Positions 8,009 through 15,563 of a stretch of 64,000 nucleotides of DNA are shown in pieces. The translations under genes and the position numbers were made by a program. Source of the DNA: Amycolatopsis tolypomycina. GTDB lineage: Bacteria > Actinomycetota > Actinomycetes > Mycobacteriales > Pseudonocardiaceae. The stretch is from the NCBI RefSeq assembly GCF_900105945.1, contig NZ_FNSO01000004.1, positions 7,258,001 to 7,322,000 of the forward strand, read 5' to 3'. Below the pieces are notes generated by a model, which saw only the letters and a program-made list of their open reading frames with translations, was not told the origin of the DNA and did not search any database. Position 1 is the first letter of the stretch. Every line of letters starts with the position of its first letter.

Positions 8009-9096
8009 TTCGCCGGAGCCCGATCGACCCAGCGTTTGCGCAGCCACAAGCTCACGTACACCAGGCCGACGAGGACCGGAACCTCGATCAGCGGGCCGAC
8101 TACCCCGGCCAGGGCCTGGCCGGACGTCACGCCGAACACGCCGATCGCGACCGCGATCGCGAGCTCGAAGTTGTTGCCCGCCGCGGTGAACGCCAGCGTC
8201 GTGGTCCGCGAGTACGACAGGCCGGATGCCTTGCCGAGCAGGTAGCCGCCGCCCCACATGATCGCGAAGTAGGCCAGCAGCGGCAGCGCGATCCGGGCGA
8301 CGTCCAGCGGCCGGGAGGTGATCGTCTCGCCCTGCAGCGCGAACAGCACGACGATGGTGAACAGCAGCCCGTAGAGCGCGATCGGGCCGATCTTCGGCAG
8401 GAACTTCCCCTCGTACCAGTCGCGGCCCTTGCGCTGCTCGCCGATCCGCCGCGACAGGTAGCCGGCCGCCAGCGGGATGCCGAGGAAGATGACCACGGAG
8501 ACAGCGATCTCCCACGGGGAGAAGGAGACGCTGGTGGTGTCGAGGCCGAGCCAGCCGGGCAGCAGGTCGAGATAGAACCAGCCGAGCACCCCGAACATGA
8601 TCACCTGGAAGACGGAGTTCAGCGCGACCAGCACCGCGGCGGCTTCCCGGTCGCCACAGGCGAGGTCGTTCCAGATGATCACCATGGCGATACAGCGGGC
8701 CAGCCCGACGATGATCAGCCCGGTCCGGTACTCCGGCAGGTCCGGCAGCAGCAGCCACGCCAGCGCGAACATCAGCGCCGGACCGAGGATCCAGTTCAGC
8801 ACCAGCGACAGCACCATGGTGCGCCGGTCGCGGGTGACGGTGTCGAGCTTGTCGTAGCGGACCTTCGCCAGCACCGGGTACATCATCAGCAGCAGGCCGA
8901 GGGCGATCGGCAGCGACACCTGCCCGATCTTCACTGCATCCAGCACGCCCTGCAGTCCGGGGATCACACTGCCGAGACCGAGCCCGACGGCCATCGCGGC
9001 GATGATCCACACCGGGAGGAAACGGTCCAGGAAGGACATTCTGTGCAGGACGTCGGCGTCGGCCGGGGTGGCGGTCTTGTCGGCGGTCTCGGTCAC
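8005..9096 (-). CDS. acr3: Acr3-type arsenite efflux permease
   Basis: 363 residues with about ten hydrophobic segments. The conserved Acr3 features are present: the cysteine in GLARCIAMVIIWN (helix 4) needed for As(III) transport, a second cysteine in NDLACGD, and the glutamate in AAGNNFELAIAV (helix 9). It lies 35 bases downstream of arsC and overlaps the following flavoprotein start by 4 bases. It exports arsenite from the cytoplasm using the proton gradient and is the main extrusion step after arsenate reduction. Confidence 0.94.
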   Translation of the reverse strand: MTETADKTATPADADVLHRMSFLDRFLPVWIIAAMAVGLGLGSVIPGLQGVLDAVKIGQVSLPIALGLLLMMYPVLAKVRYDKLDTVTRDRRTMVLSLVLNWILGPALMFALAWLLLPDLPEYRTGLIIVGLARCIAMVIIWNDLACGDREAAAVLVALNSVFQVIMFGVLGWFYLDLLPGWLGLDTTSVSFSPWEIAVSVVIFLGIPLAAGYLSRRIGEQRKGRDWYEGKFLPKIGPIALYGLLFTIVVLFALQGETITSRPLDVARIALPLLAYFAIMWGGGYLLGKASGLSYSRTTTLAFTAAGNNFELAIAVAIGVFGVTSGQALAGVVGPLIEVPVLVGLVYVSLWLRKRWVDRAPAK

Positions 9097-9130
9097 GGAC
9101 CGTGCCTCCAGAAGTAGGTCGTCGGGGTGG

Positions 9131-9535
9131 TCAGGCGTCGAGGACCTCGGCGAGCAGGCCGCGGACGCGGCGGTCGATCTCGTCCCGGATCGGGCGGACG
9201 GCGTCGACGCCCTGGCCGGCCGGGTCGTCCAGCGGCCAGTCCAGGTAGCGCTTGCCGGGGAAGATCGGGCAGGTGTCGCCGCAGCCCATGGTGATCACGA
9301 CGTCGGAGGCTTCGACGTCCTCGGTCGAGAGCTTGCTGGGCACCTCGGCGGTGATGTCCAGGCCCCACTCGGCGAGCGCCTGCGCCGCGGCGGGATTGAC
9401 CTTCTCGGCGGGCTCAGATCCGGCGGAGCGCACGGCGATCCGGCCGAGCGCGTAGTGCTGCAGCAGCGCGGCGGCCATCCGGGAACGGCCGGCGTTGTGC
9501 ACGCAGACGAACAGCACCTCGGAAGTGCGAGCCAT
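9131..9535 (-). CDS. arsC: arsenate reductase, LMW-PTP fold
   Basis: 134 residues. The P-loop CVHNAGRS begins at C11 and is followed by the downstream redox cysteines in MGCGDTCPIFPGK, a pattern of the thioredoxin- or mycothiol-linked arsenate reductases. Actinobacteria make mycothiol, so a mycothiol/mycoredoxin pathway is plausible. The ATG is preceded by AAAGGGA. It is the first gene of the arsC-acr3-arsO operon and is divergent from the arsR at 9690, sharing an operator. Confidence 0.93.
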   Translation of the reverse strand: MARTSEVLFVCVHNAGRSRMAAALLQHYALGRIAVRSAGSEPAEKVNPAAAQALAEWGLDITAEVPSKLSTEDVEASDVVITMGCGDTCPIFPGKRYLDWPLDDPAGQGVDAVRPIRDEIDRRVRGLLAEVLDA

Positions 9536-9614
9536 CGAAGGTCCCTTTCGGCATCATCGGCGGTCCCCTCGCGGGCCACCGGCTGGATCGAAGTATGCCA
9601 ATGCAATTGAAGAG

Positions 9615-9642
9615 GCTTGGATCGACTCTTGTCAATCCAAGC
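9615..9642. promoter_or_regulatory. inverted-repeat operator between arsC and arsR
   Basis: A perfect inverted repeat, GCTTGGAT (9615-9622) and ATCCAAGC (9635-9642), separated by 12 bases, sits in the 154-base divergent gap. A TTGACA reads on the minus strand at 9635-9630 inside it and could be the arsC -35 element; TACGAT at 9647-9652 could be a -10 for arsR. ArsR-family repressors bind such imperfect dyads, so this is the likely control site for both directions. Confidence 0.6.
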
Positions 9643-9689
9643 AGGGTACGATCACAAGACCGAGCTCATCGAGCCGTCGAGGAGGAGCC

Positions 9690-10103
9690 ATGGCCGCGCA
9701 CGACGGGCACGTTCGGTCGAAGCCGGTCGCGGTGACCCTGCTACTGGCCGAGCCCGCCGCCGTCGTCTCCGACTCGGCCGCCGAAGCCGCGGCGAAACTG
9801 TTCAAGGCACTGTCGGACCCGGTCCGCATCCGGCTCGTTTCGCTGATCCGGTACTCGCCGGGCGGCGAGGCATGCTTCTGCGACCTGGCCGAGGACTTCG
9901 ACATGCCGCAGCCTTCGCTCAGCCACCACCTGCGCGTGCTCGTGACGGCCGGCATCCTCACGCGCGAGCGCCGTGGCACGTGGAGCTGGTACCGCGTCGT
10001 TCCCGAACCCCTCGAAACCCTCGGCGGTCTTCTGGCCGCCGGAGGCCCGCTCGCCGACCGGCCGGCCCCGCTGCGGGACGCCCCACGCGAGACCGGCGCG
10101 TGA
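9690..10103 (+). CDS. arsR: ArsR-family regulator (CxC type)
   Basis: 137 residues from ATG with AGGAGG four bases upstream. It carries the ArsR core (FKALSDPVRIRLVSL) and recognition helix (QPSLSHHLRVLVTAGIL). Cysteines are C62 and C64 in EACFCDL; unlike the repressor at 4071-4445 there is no N-terminal CC pair, so the third thiol ligand must come from elsewhere or the sensing site differs. It is divergent from arsC-acr3-arsO and probably represses it. Confidence 0.88.
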   Translation: MAAHDGHVRSKPVAVTLLLAEPAAVVSDSAAEAAAKLFKALSDPVRIRLVSLIRYSPGGEACFCDLAEDFDMPQPSLSHHLRVLVTAGILTRERRGTWSWYRVVPEPLETLGGLLAAGGPLADRPAPLRDAPRETGA

Positions 10104-10107
10104 ACGC

Positions 10108-11460
10108 TCAACCGGCCTGCCGGACCCAAGCCTGCGCAGCGGTCTGCACCGCGTCGAACGGGCTGCCCAGCGGCGGGGTGTAGGACAGGTCGAGGTCTTC
10201 GATGTCGGCGACGGCCATGGCGTGGTGGATGGCGGCCGCGTAGGTGTCGACGCGCTTGTGCACCGCGCTGTCGCGGTGCCCGACTAGCTGGGCGCCGAGC
10301 AGGCGGCCGGAGTCCGCGTCGCCGGTGATCCGGAGGTGGATCGGACGGGCGCCCGGGTAGTAGGCCTTGTGATCGTCGGCCACGGTCTCGACGGTGACTG
10401 GCCGGAAGCCGACGGCTTCGTGGTCACGCAGCCCGGTGCGGGCGATGGCGAGGTCGAACACCTTCAGCACCTGGGTTCCGAGCGACCCGGTGAACTCCCG
10501 GCTGCCGCCGAGGGCGTTCTCGCCGGCCACGCGGCCCTGTTTGTGCGCGGTGGTGCCCAACGGCAGGTAGACGTCCTGGCCCAGCAGCCGGTGGTAGGTG
10601 TGCACGCAGTCCCCGGCAGCGAAGATCCCGTCGACGTTGGTGCGCATTCCGCGGTCGACGGCGATCGCGCCGCGAACGCCGAGTTTCACCCCGGCGGTTT
10701 CGGCCAGCGCGGTATCCGGGCGGACGCCGACCACGACGAGCACGACGTCTGCGCGTTTCTCGAATCCGTTGCTGCCGCTGACTTTCAGCCCCGCGGTGGT
10801 GCGTTCGATGCGGTGCACGAGCGTGCCGGTGCGGATGTCGACGTCGTGCGCGCGCAGTTCGTCGGCGACCAGCGCCCCGAGTTCCGGGTCCACGGTGGAC
10901 AGGACCTGCGGGAGCCGTTCGACGAGGGTGACGTCGATGTCGCGGGTGCGTAGCGCTTCGACCATCTCCAGGCCGATGTAGCCCCCGCCGACGACCACCG
11001 CGGAGCGCGGGCTGCGGTCCAGGGTGGCGGTCAGGGCGAAGGTGTCGTCCATGGTGTGCAGCAGGTGCACGCCGTCGGCGGGACCGAGCTGGTTGAGCCC
11101 CTCGATCGGCGGGCGGATCGGGACCGCGCCGGTGCCGATGACGAGCTGGTCGTAGACCAGCTGTTCCTGACCGCGGTCACTCGTGACCGTGACGGTCCGC
11201 GCGTCCGGGTCGACGGCGACCGCACGGGTGTTGAGCCGCAGGTCCAGCCCGGCGTTCTCGAGGTCGGCGCGGGTGCGGTGGGCGAGGCTGCGCCAGTCGG
11301 AGACCTCGCCGGAGACGTGGTAGGGGATGCCGCAGATGGAGAAGTTCGGGTAGCCGTCTGCGACCACGAGCAGCGGCCGCACGTCCGGCGCCAGCTCGTG
11401 CACCCGCAGGCCGGCGCTGATCCCGGCGTCGCTGCCCCCGATCACCAGCACACGAGTCAT
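10108..11460 (-). CDS. CoA-disulfide-reductase/NADH-oxidase-like flavoprotein
   Basis: 450 residues with ATG at 11460 preceded by GGAGGG at good spacing; an in-frame upstream extension to 11511 lacks a ribosome site. FAD motif VIGGSDAGISAG at the N-terminus, then the single redox cysteine in NFSICGIPY (about residue 43), NAD motif VVGGGYIGLEM, FAD-binding GIFAAGDC and a C-terminal dimerisation domain. This is the arrangement of the CoADR/Nox branch of the pyridine nucleotide-disulfide family, which uses one active Cys. In ars clusters such proteins may regenerate thiols. It is divergent from the ArsR-ArsC fusion gene. Confidence 0.85.
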   Translation of the reverse strand: MTRVLVIGGSDAGISAGLRVHELAPDVRPLLVVADGYPNFSICGIPYHVSGEVSDWRSLAHRTRADLENAGLDLRLNTRAVAVDPDARTVTVTSDRGQEQLVYDQLVIGTGAVPIRPPIEGLNQLGPADGVHLLHTMDDTFALTATLDRSPRSAVVVGGGYIGLEMVEALRTRDIDVTLVERLPQVLSTVDPELGALVADELRAHDVDIRTGTLVHRIERTTAGLKVSGSNGFEKRADVVLVVVGVRPDTALAETAGVKLGVRGAIAVDRGMRTNVDGIFAAGDCVHTYHRLLGQDVYLPLGTTAHKQGRVAGENALGGSREFTGSLGTQVLKVFDLAIARTGLRDHEAVGFRPVTVETVADDHKAYYPGARPIHLRITGDADSGRLLGAQLVGHRDSAVHKRVDTYAAAIHHAMAVADIEDLDLSYTPPLGSPFDAVQTAAQAWVRQAG

Positions 11461-11509
11461 GACCATGCCCTCCCTCGTCCAGCGGGTGCCCGTTGACACC
11501 CGCGCATTC

Positions 11510-11527
11510 ATTCAACCATTATTGAGT
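11510..11527. promoter_or_regulatory. candidate ArsR-type operator ATTCAA-N6-TTGAGT
   Basis: The divergent gap between the flavoprotein and the ArsR-ArsC fusion holds ATTCAA (11510-11515) and TTGAGT (11522-11527), one mismatch from a perfect dyad, immediately before the ATG at 11530. ATTCAA-N-TTGAAT dyads are used by SmtB/ArsR-type repressors. The closeness to the ATG, with no Shine-Dalgarno sequence, suggests a leaderless message whose promoter is covered by the repressor. Confidence 0.5.
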
Positions 11528-11529
11528 CA

Positions 11530-12228
11530 ATGAACGTTGAGTGGACTCCGGAGCTGCGGGCGCGCGCACAGGTGCACGCCGCCCTGGGCGAACCCGCACG
11601 CCTGGCGATCGTGGACCGGCTGGTGCTCGGCGACGCCTCACCCACCGAACTCGGCCAGGACCTCGGGCTGCCGAGCAACCTGCTCGCGCACCACCTGAAG
11701 CTGCTGGAGCAGGCCGGAGTGCTGGAACGGTCCCGGTCCGAAGGCGATCGCCGCCGCACCTACCTGCGCCTGCGCCCGGCCTCGCTCGCCGGGCTGCGGC
11801 CAGCCGGGACGCGGTCGGCGCCGCGGGTGGTGTTCGTGTGCACGCACAACTCGGCGCGGTCCCAGCTGGCCGCCGCGCTCTGGCGCAGCCAAAGCCCGGT
11901 GCCCGCCGCCTCGGCGGGCACGCACCCGGCCGCCCGGATCCACCCGCGCGCGGCGGCCGTCGCCCGCACCCGCGGCCTGTCGCTGGCCCGCGCCCGCACG
12001 TCCCGCCTCGACGAGGTGCTGCACGAGGACGACCTCGTCGTCGCGGTCTGCGACAACGCCCACGAGGAACTCGGCGCACAGGCCGGTGACCGGTTGCACT
12101 GGTCGGTCCCCGACCCCGCCCGCACGGACACCGACGACGCGTTCGATCAGGCCTTCGCCGACCTTGCCGACCGGATCACCCGGCTCACCCCCGCCGTCCG
12201 ACTCCCTGGAGCGCAGACCGATGACTGA
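11530..12228 (+). CDS. ArsR-ArsC fusion protein
   Basis: 232 residues with two domains. Residues 1-85 are a winged helix of the ArsR family (LGEPARLAIVDRL, then PSNLLAHHLKLLEQAGVL). Residues 95-225 are a low-molecular-weight phosphatase/arsenate-reductase domain with P-loop CTHNSARS beginning at C104. The usual arsenite-binding cysteines of ArsR are absent from the DNA-binding domain. The family occurs in actinobacteria; it may couple repression to the redox or ligand state of the ArsC domain, though this is speculation. It overlaps the next arsC-like gene by 8 bases. Confidence 0.88.
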   Translation: MNVEWTPELRARAQVHAALGEPARLAIVDRLVLGDASPTELGQDLGLPSNLLAHHLKLLEQAGVLERSRSEGDRRRTYLRLRPASLAGLRPAGTRSAPRVVFVCTHNSARSQLAAALWRSQSPVPAASAGTHPAARIHPRAAAVARTRGLSLARARTSRLDEVLHEDDLVVAVCDNAHEELGAQAGDRLHWSVPDPARTDTDDAFDQAFADLADRITRLTPAVRLPGAQTDD

Positions 12229-12880
12229 CACCGAGCAGCCCCGCCGGCACGACCTGAGCATCGACCAGCAGCTTGCGCTGCGCACCGCCGCAACCCGCCT
12301 GCACGGCGAGTTCGACGGCGTCTTCGGCACCGAGACCATCGAACAATTCCTGCACTCCAGCTACGACCAGTTCGCCGGCCACAGCACCATCCCCAACTTC
12401 CTGCCGCTGCTGGCCGAGCGGTTCGCCCGCCAGCGCCTGCACGCACTGGCCAAGGTCGAAGGCCACCACGACGGCAAGCCGACCGTGCTGTTCCTGTGCG
12501 TGCACAACGCCGGACGCAGCCAGATGGCCATGGGGTTCTTCCAGCACCTCGCCGGCGACCAGGCACTCGCCTGGTCCGGCGGCTCCGAACCAGGCCACGA
12601 AATCAACCCCTCGGCGATCACCGCGATGCACGAACGCGGCATCAACATCGCCACCGAATTCCCCAAGCCCTGGACCGACGAAATCGTCCGCGCCGCCGAC
12701 GTCGTGATCACCATGGGCTGCGGCGACGCCTGCCCCATCTTCCCCGGCAAACGCTACCTCGACTGGGAACTCGAAGACCCGGCGGGCAAGAGCGTCGACG
12801 ACGTCCGCCCGGTCCGTGACGAGATCGAACGGCGCGTCCGCGGCCTGCTCGACGAGCTCGGCGTCCCCGCCCTCGCCTGA
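12221..12880 (+). CDS. arsC: arsenate reductase with N-terminal helical domain
   Basis: 219 residues starting at ATG inside the end of the fusion gene. Residues ~10-75 form a predicted helical domain (LALRTAATRLHGEF ... FLPLLAERFARQRL) known in actinobacterial ArsC proteins as a three-helix-bundle dimerisation domain. Residues 87-215 are the reductase domain with P-loop CVHNAGRS at C93 and the downstream MGCGDACPIFPGK cysteines. It forms an operon with the ArsR-ArsC fusion, the aquaporin and a second enzyme of the same architecture. Confidence 0.9.
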   Translation: MTDTEQPRRHDLSIDQQLALRTAATRLHGEFDGVFGTETIEQFLHSSYDQFAGHSTIPNFLPLLAERFARQRLHALAKVEGHHDGKPTVLFLCVHNAGRSQMAMGFFQHLAGDQALAWSGGSEPGHEINPSAITAMHERGINIATEFPKPWTDEIVRAADVVITMGCGDACPIFPGKRYLDWELEDPAGKSVDDVRPVRDEIERRVRGLLDELGVPALA

Positions 12881-12914
12881 TCCACGACGACCACTGCCTG
12901 CCGAGGAGTACCGC

Positions 12915-13637
12915 ATGGATCAGCCGTTGCCCCGCAAGCTTGCCGCCGAATTCCTGGGCAGCCTGTTACTCGCCGCGCTGGTGATCGGATCCGGAATCGC
13001 CGCGCAACGCCTCTCCCCCGCCGACACCGGACTGCAGCTGACCGAAAACGCCGCCGCCACCGCAGCCGGACTGTTTGCGCTCATCCTGATGTTCGCACCC
13101 GTCAGCGGCGCCCACTTCAACCCCGCCGTGTCCTTCGTCGACGCCGCGTTCGGCGGGCTGTCGTGGCGGCACGCCCTCGCCTACCTACCCGCCCAGGTCG
13201 CCGGCTGCATCGGCGGCGCGATCCTGGCGAACCTGATGTTCTCCGCCAGCGCGGTCTCCATCAGCACCACCCATCGCGCCACGGCCGCGCATGGCTTGTC
13301 GGAAGTCGTCGCGACCGTCGGCCTGATCTTGATGATCTTTTCCCTCGTCCGCTCGGGCCGCGCCGAGCGAGCCCCGGCCGCGGTCGGCGCCTACATCGGC
13401 GCCGCGTACTGGTTCACCAGCTCCACCAGTTTCGCCAACCCCGCGATCACGATCGGTCGCATGTTCAGCGACACCTTCGCCGGCATCGCCCCGGCCTCGG
13501 TGCCGCTGTTCCTGGGAGCTCAGGTCGTCGGCGGCGGGCTCGCCCTGCTGCTCGTCCGCACCCTCTACCCCGGCGTCACCGCCGCCCAAGCCGTCGACGT
13601 GGTCCTGCCCCACCCGGCCGCGTCCGCCAGCCGCTGA
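12915..13637 (+). CDS. MIP/aquaporin-family channel
   Basis: 240 residues with six hydrophobic helices. ATG preceded by GAGGAG. Both pore motifs are intact: HFNPAVS in the first half and FANPAIT in the second. Aquaglyceroporins in ars operons (AqpS type) let As(OH)3 leave the cell down its gradient after reduction of arsenate, which fits the arsC genes on both sides. A rare TTA leucine codon occurs at codon 18 (12966-12968), which in actinomycetes can make expression depend on the UUA-reading tRNA. Arsenite specificity is inferred from context. Confidence 0.9.
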   Translation: MDQPLPRKLAAEFLGSLLLAALVIGSGIAAQRLSPADTGLQLTENAAATAAGLFALILMFAPVSGAHFNPAVSFVDAAFGGLSWRHALAYLPAQVAGCIGGAILANLMFSASAVSISTTHRATAAHGLSEVVATVGLILMIFSLVRSGRAERAPAAVGAYIGAAYWFTSSTSFANPAITIGRMFSDTFAGIAPASVPLFLGAQVVGGGLALLLVRTLYPGVTAAQAVDVVLPHPAASASR

Positions 13638-13661
13638 CCCGCCTCAACGAGGAGGCACCCC

Positions 13662-14294
13662 GTGCACCAGCGCATCGACCGGGACACCGGAGCCGACCGC
13701 ATCGTCAACCAGCTCGCCTACCGCTACGACGGGCTGTTCGACCGCGACCGCATCGACACCCTCTTCCACGACAGCTACGACCGGCTTGCCGAAACTGCCC
13801 ACGTCACCGTCTTCCTGCCCACCCTGGCCGAGAAACTCACCGTCCAACGCCTCGACGCCCTCGCCCAAGCCGAAGGCAAGATCGCCAAACGCGTTCCCGA
13901 GATCCTGTTCGTCTGCGTCGGCAACGCCGGCCGCTCCCAGATGGCCGCCGCACTCGCCCGCCACCACGCCGGCACCCGCGTCCACATCCGCACCGGCGGC
14001 TCCAACCCCCACGAAGCGATCTACCCCGAGGTCGAACAGATCATGACCGAAACCGGGCTGTCGCTCGCCGAGGAGTTCCCGAAACCCCTCACCAACGAAG
14101 TCCTCGCCGCCGCGGACGTCGTCGTCACCATGGGCTGCGGCGAACACTGCCCCATCCTGCCGGGCCGCCGGTACGAGGACTGGTCCATCGACGATCCCGC
14201 CGACCAGCCGCTGAACCGCATCCGGGCCATCCGCGACGACATAGACCACCACGTCCAAGCCCTGCTCGCCGAACTCCTCCCCGCCGCCATCTGA
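13662..14294 (+). CDS. arsC: arsenate reductase-like, helical domain fusion
   Basis: 210 residues from GTG with GGAGG upstream. N-terminal helical domain (IVNQLAYRYDGLFDRDRI ... FLPTLAEKL) followed by a LMW-PTP domain with P-loop CVGNAGRS at C85; the loop His of its neighbour is replaced by Gly. Downstream cysteines are kept (MGCGEHCPILPGR). It resembles the protein at 12221-12880 closely enough to be a duplicate that has diverged. Whether both reduce arsenate is unknown. Confidence 0.87.
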   Translation: MHQRIDRDTGADRIVNQLAYRYDGLFDRDRIDTLFHDSYDRLAETAHVTVFLPTLAEKLTVQRLDALAQAEGKIAKRVPEILFVCVGNAGRSQMAAALARHHAGTRVHIRTGGSNPHEAIYPEVEQIMTETGLSLAEEFPKPLTNEVLAAADVVVTMGCGEHCPILPGRRYEDWSIDDPADQPLNRIRAIRDDIDHHVQALLAELLPAAI

Positions 14295-14356
14295 CCCACC
14301 AGCGGCGACCGCGCCGGGCGGTGACCAGCTCGCAACCCCTGTTGATGCATCTGCCG

Positions 14357-15037
14357 TCAGCAGCAGTGCTCGCCGCGCCAGGCTTCGCGCCCCTCCTTGA
14401 CCGCCACGGCCGCGATGACCAGCGCGACCAGAGGGTCGGCCCACGACCACCCGAACCAGGCGTTGAGCAGCAGCCCGACCAGCAGCACGCCGGACAAGTA
14501 TGTGCACAGCAGCGTCTGCTTCGAGTCGGCGACCGCGCTGGCCGAGCCGAGCTCGCGCCCGGCGCGCCGCTGAACGTAGGACAGCAGCGGCATCACCAGC
14601 AGGGACACCCCGGCCAGCACGATGCCGACCGTGGACTCCTCTGCCGGCGCGCCACCGAACAGCGCGCGGACCGACTCGACCGTCACGTAGCCGGCCAGGG
14701 CGAAGAACGACACCGCGATGACCTTCAGCGCGGTCCGCTCCCGCGCTTCCGGGTCTTTCCCGGAGAACTGCCACGCGACGGCGGCCGCGGACGCGACCTC
14801 GATCACCGAGTCGAGCCCGAAGCCGATCAGCGCGGTGGAGTCCGCGATGGTGCCCGCGGAGATGGCGATGATCGCTTCGATGACGTTGTAGGTGATGGTG
14901 GCGGCGACCAGCCATCGCACCCGGCGCGTCAGGACCTGCCGACGCTCGGGCTCGACCTCGTTGGGTCCCGCGCAGCAGCCGTCCGAGCAGGTGTCGCCGA
15001 GAAGATTCTCCCCGCGCAGTTCCGGCGACTGGCTCAT
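14357..15037 (-). CDS. CDF-like cation transporter with Cys-rich ends
   Basis: 226 residues; ATG overlaps the stop of the CmtR-like gene (ATGA), so it is translated from the same message. The membrane part resembles cation diffusion facilitators (helices from about residue 45; IADSTALIGFGLDSVIEV in helix 2 region with the Asp expected for metal binding, and VADSKQTLLCTY in helix 5). It lacks the usual cytoplasmic C-terminal domain. Thiols cluster at both ends: CSDGCC at the N-terminus and EHCC at the C-terminus. Pairing with a CmtR-type sensor suggests export of Cd, Pb or a similar soft metal. Confidence 0.82.
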   Translation of the reverse strand: MSQSPELRGENLLGDTCSDGCCAGPNEVEPERRQVLTRRVRWLVAATITYNVIEAIIAISAGTIADSTALIGFGLDSVIEVASAAAVAWQFSGKDPEARERTALKVIAVSFFALAGYVTVESVRALFGGAPAEESTVGIVLAGVSLLVMPLLSYVQRRAGRELGSASAVADSKQTLLCTYLSGVLLVGLLLNAWFGWSWADPLVALVIAAVAVKEGREAWRGEHCC

Positions 15038-15378
15038 CGCGCCGCCGCCTTCGTCGCCGCAGGCTCGTCGACGCATTCTTCGCGGGGCTCGACCGCAAGG
15101 ACGACCTGCAGCAGCTCGCCGAGTGCGCGGGCGAGGTGCTCGTCAGACAGCGCGTACCGCACCTGACGGCCTTCGTAGGTCGCGACCACCAGGCCGCAAC
15201 CCCGCAGGCAGGAGAGGTGGTTGGACACATTGGAGCGGGTCAGGCCGAGCTGTTCGGCGAGCCGGCCGGGGTACTGGACGCCGTCCAGCAGCGCCACCAG
15301 GATCCGGCACCGCGTCGGGTCCGCCAGCGCGCGCCCCAGCCGGGCCAGGGCCGACTCCCGGGTCTCACAGGTCAGCAT
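15034..15378 (-). CDS. cmtR: CmtR-like Cd(II)/Pb(II)-sensing repressor
   Basis: 114 residues from the ATG at 15378. The sequence is very close to what I recall of Mycobacterium tuberculosis CmtR along its whole length, including the start (MLTCE), the core (LARLGRALADPTRCRIL), the recognition helix (RSNVSNHLSCLRGCGL) and YEGRQVRYAL. The metal ligands of CmtR, two Cys in the SCLRGC segment and one in the C-terminal tail, are matched (C57, C61 and the tail Cys in EECVDE). In CmtR's own organism the target is a P-type ATPase; here it is a CDF gene that overlaps by 4 bases. An inverted repeat lies just upstream. Confidence 0.88.
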   Translation of the reverse strand: MLTCETRESALARLGRALADPTRCRILVALLDGVQYPGRLAEQLGLTRSNVSNHLSCLRGCGLVVATYEGRQVRYALSDEHLARALGELLQVVLAVEPREECVDEPAATKAAAR

Positions 15379-15384
15379 GCAGAG

Positions 15385-15426
15385 AACAGTACAGCCCTCA
15401 CTGAATACAGCAAAGGCTGCACTGTT
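15385..15426. promoter_or_regulatory. 12-bp inverted-repeat operator upstream of cmtR-like gene
   Basis: AACAGTACAGCC (15385-15396) and GGCTGCACTGTT (15415-15426) are inverted copies with one mismatch and an 18-base spacer. They begin seven bases upstream of the ATG of the CmtR-like gene. This is the obvious autoregulation site for the cmtR-CDF operon. Confidence 0.65.
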
Positions 15427-15563
15427 GACTCTCTGCTGACCTTCGGATTCGACGGTCGCGACGTAGCCAAGTTCGGCGATCGCCACGCGGCCGTCTTGAC
15501 CGGCGAGGTTCCGCGGCTGCCGTCGTTGTCGAGAATGGGGCACGTACTAGCTCACTGTCCAAG

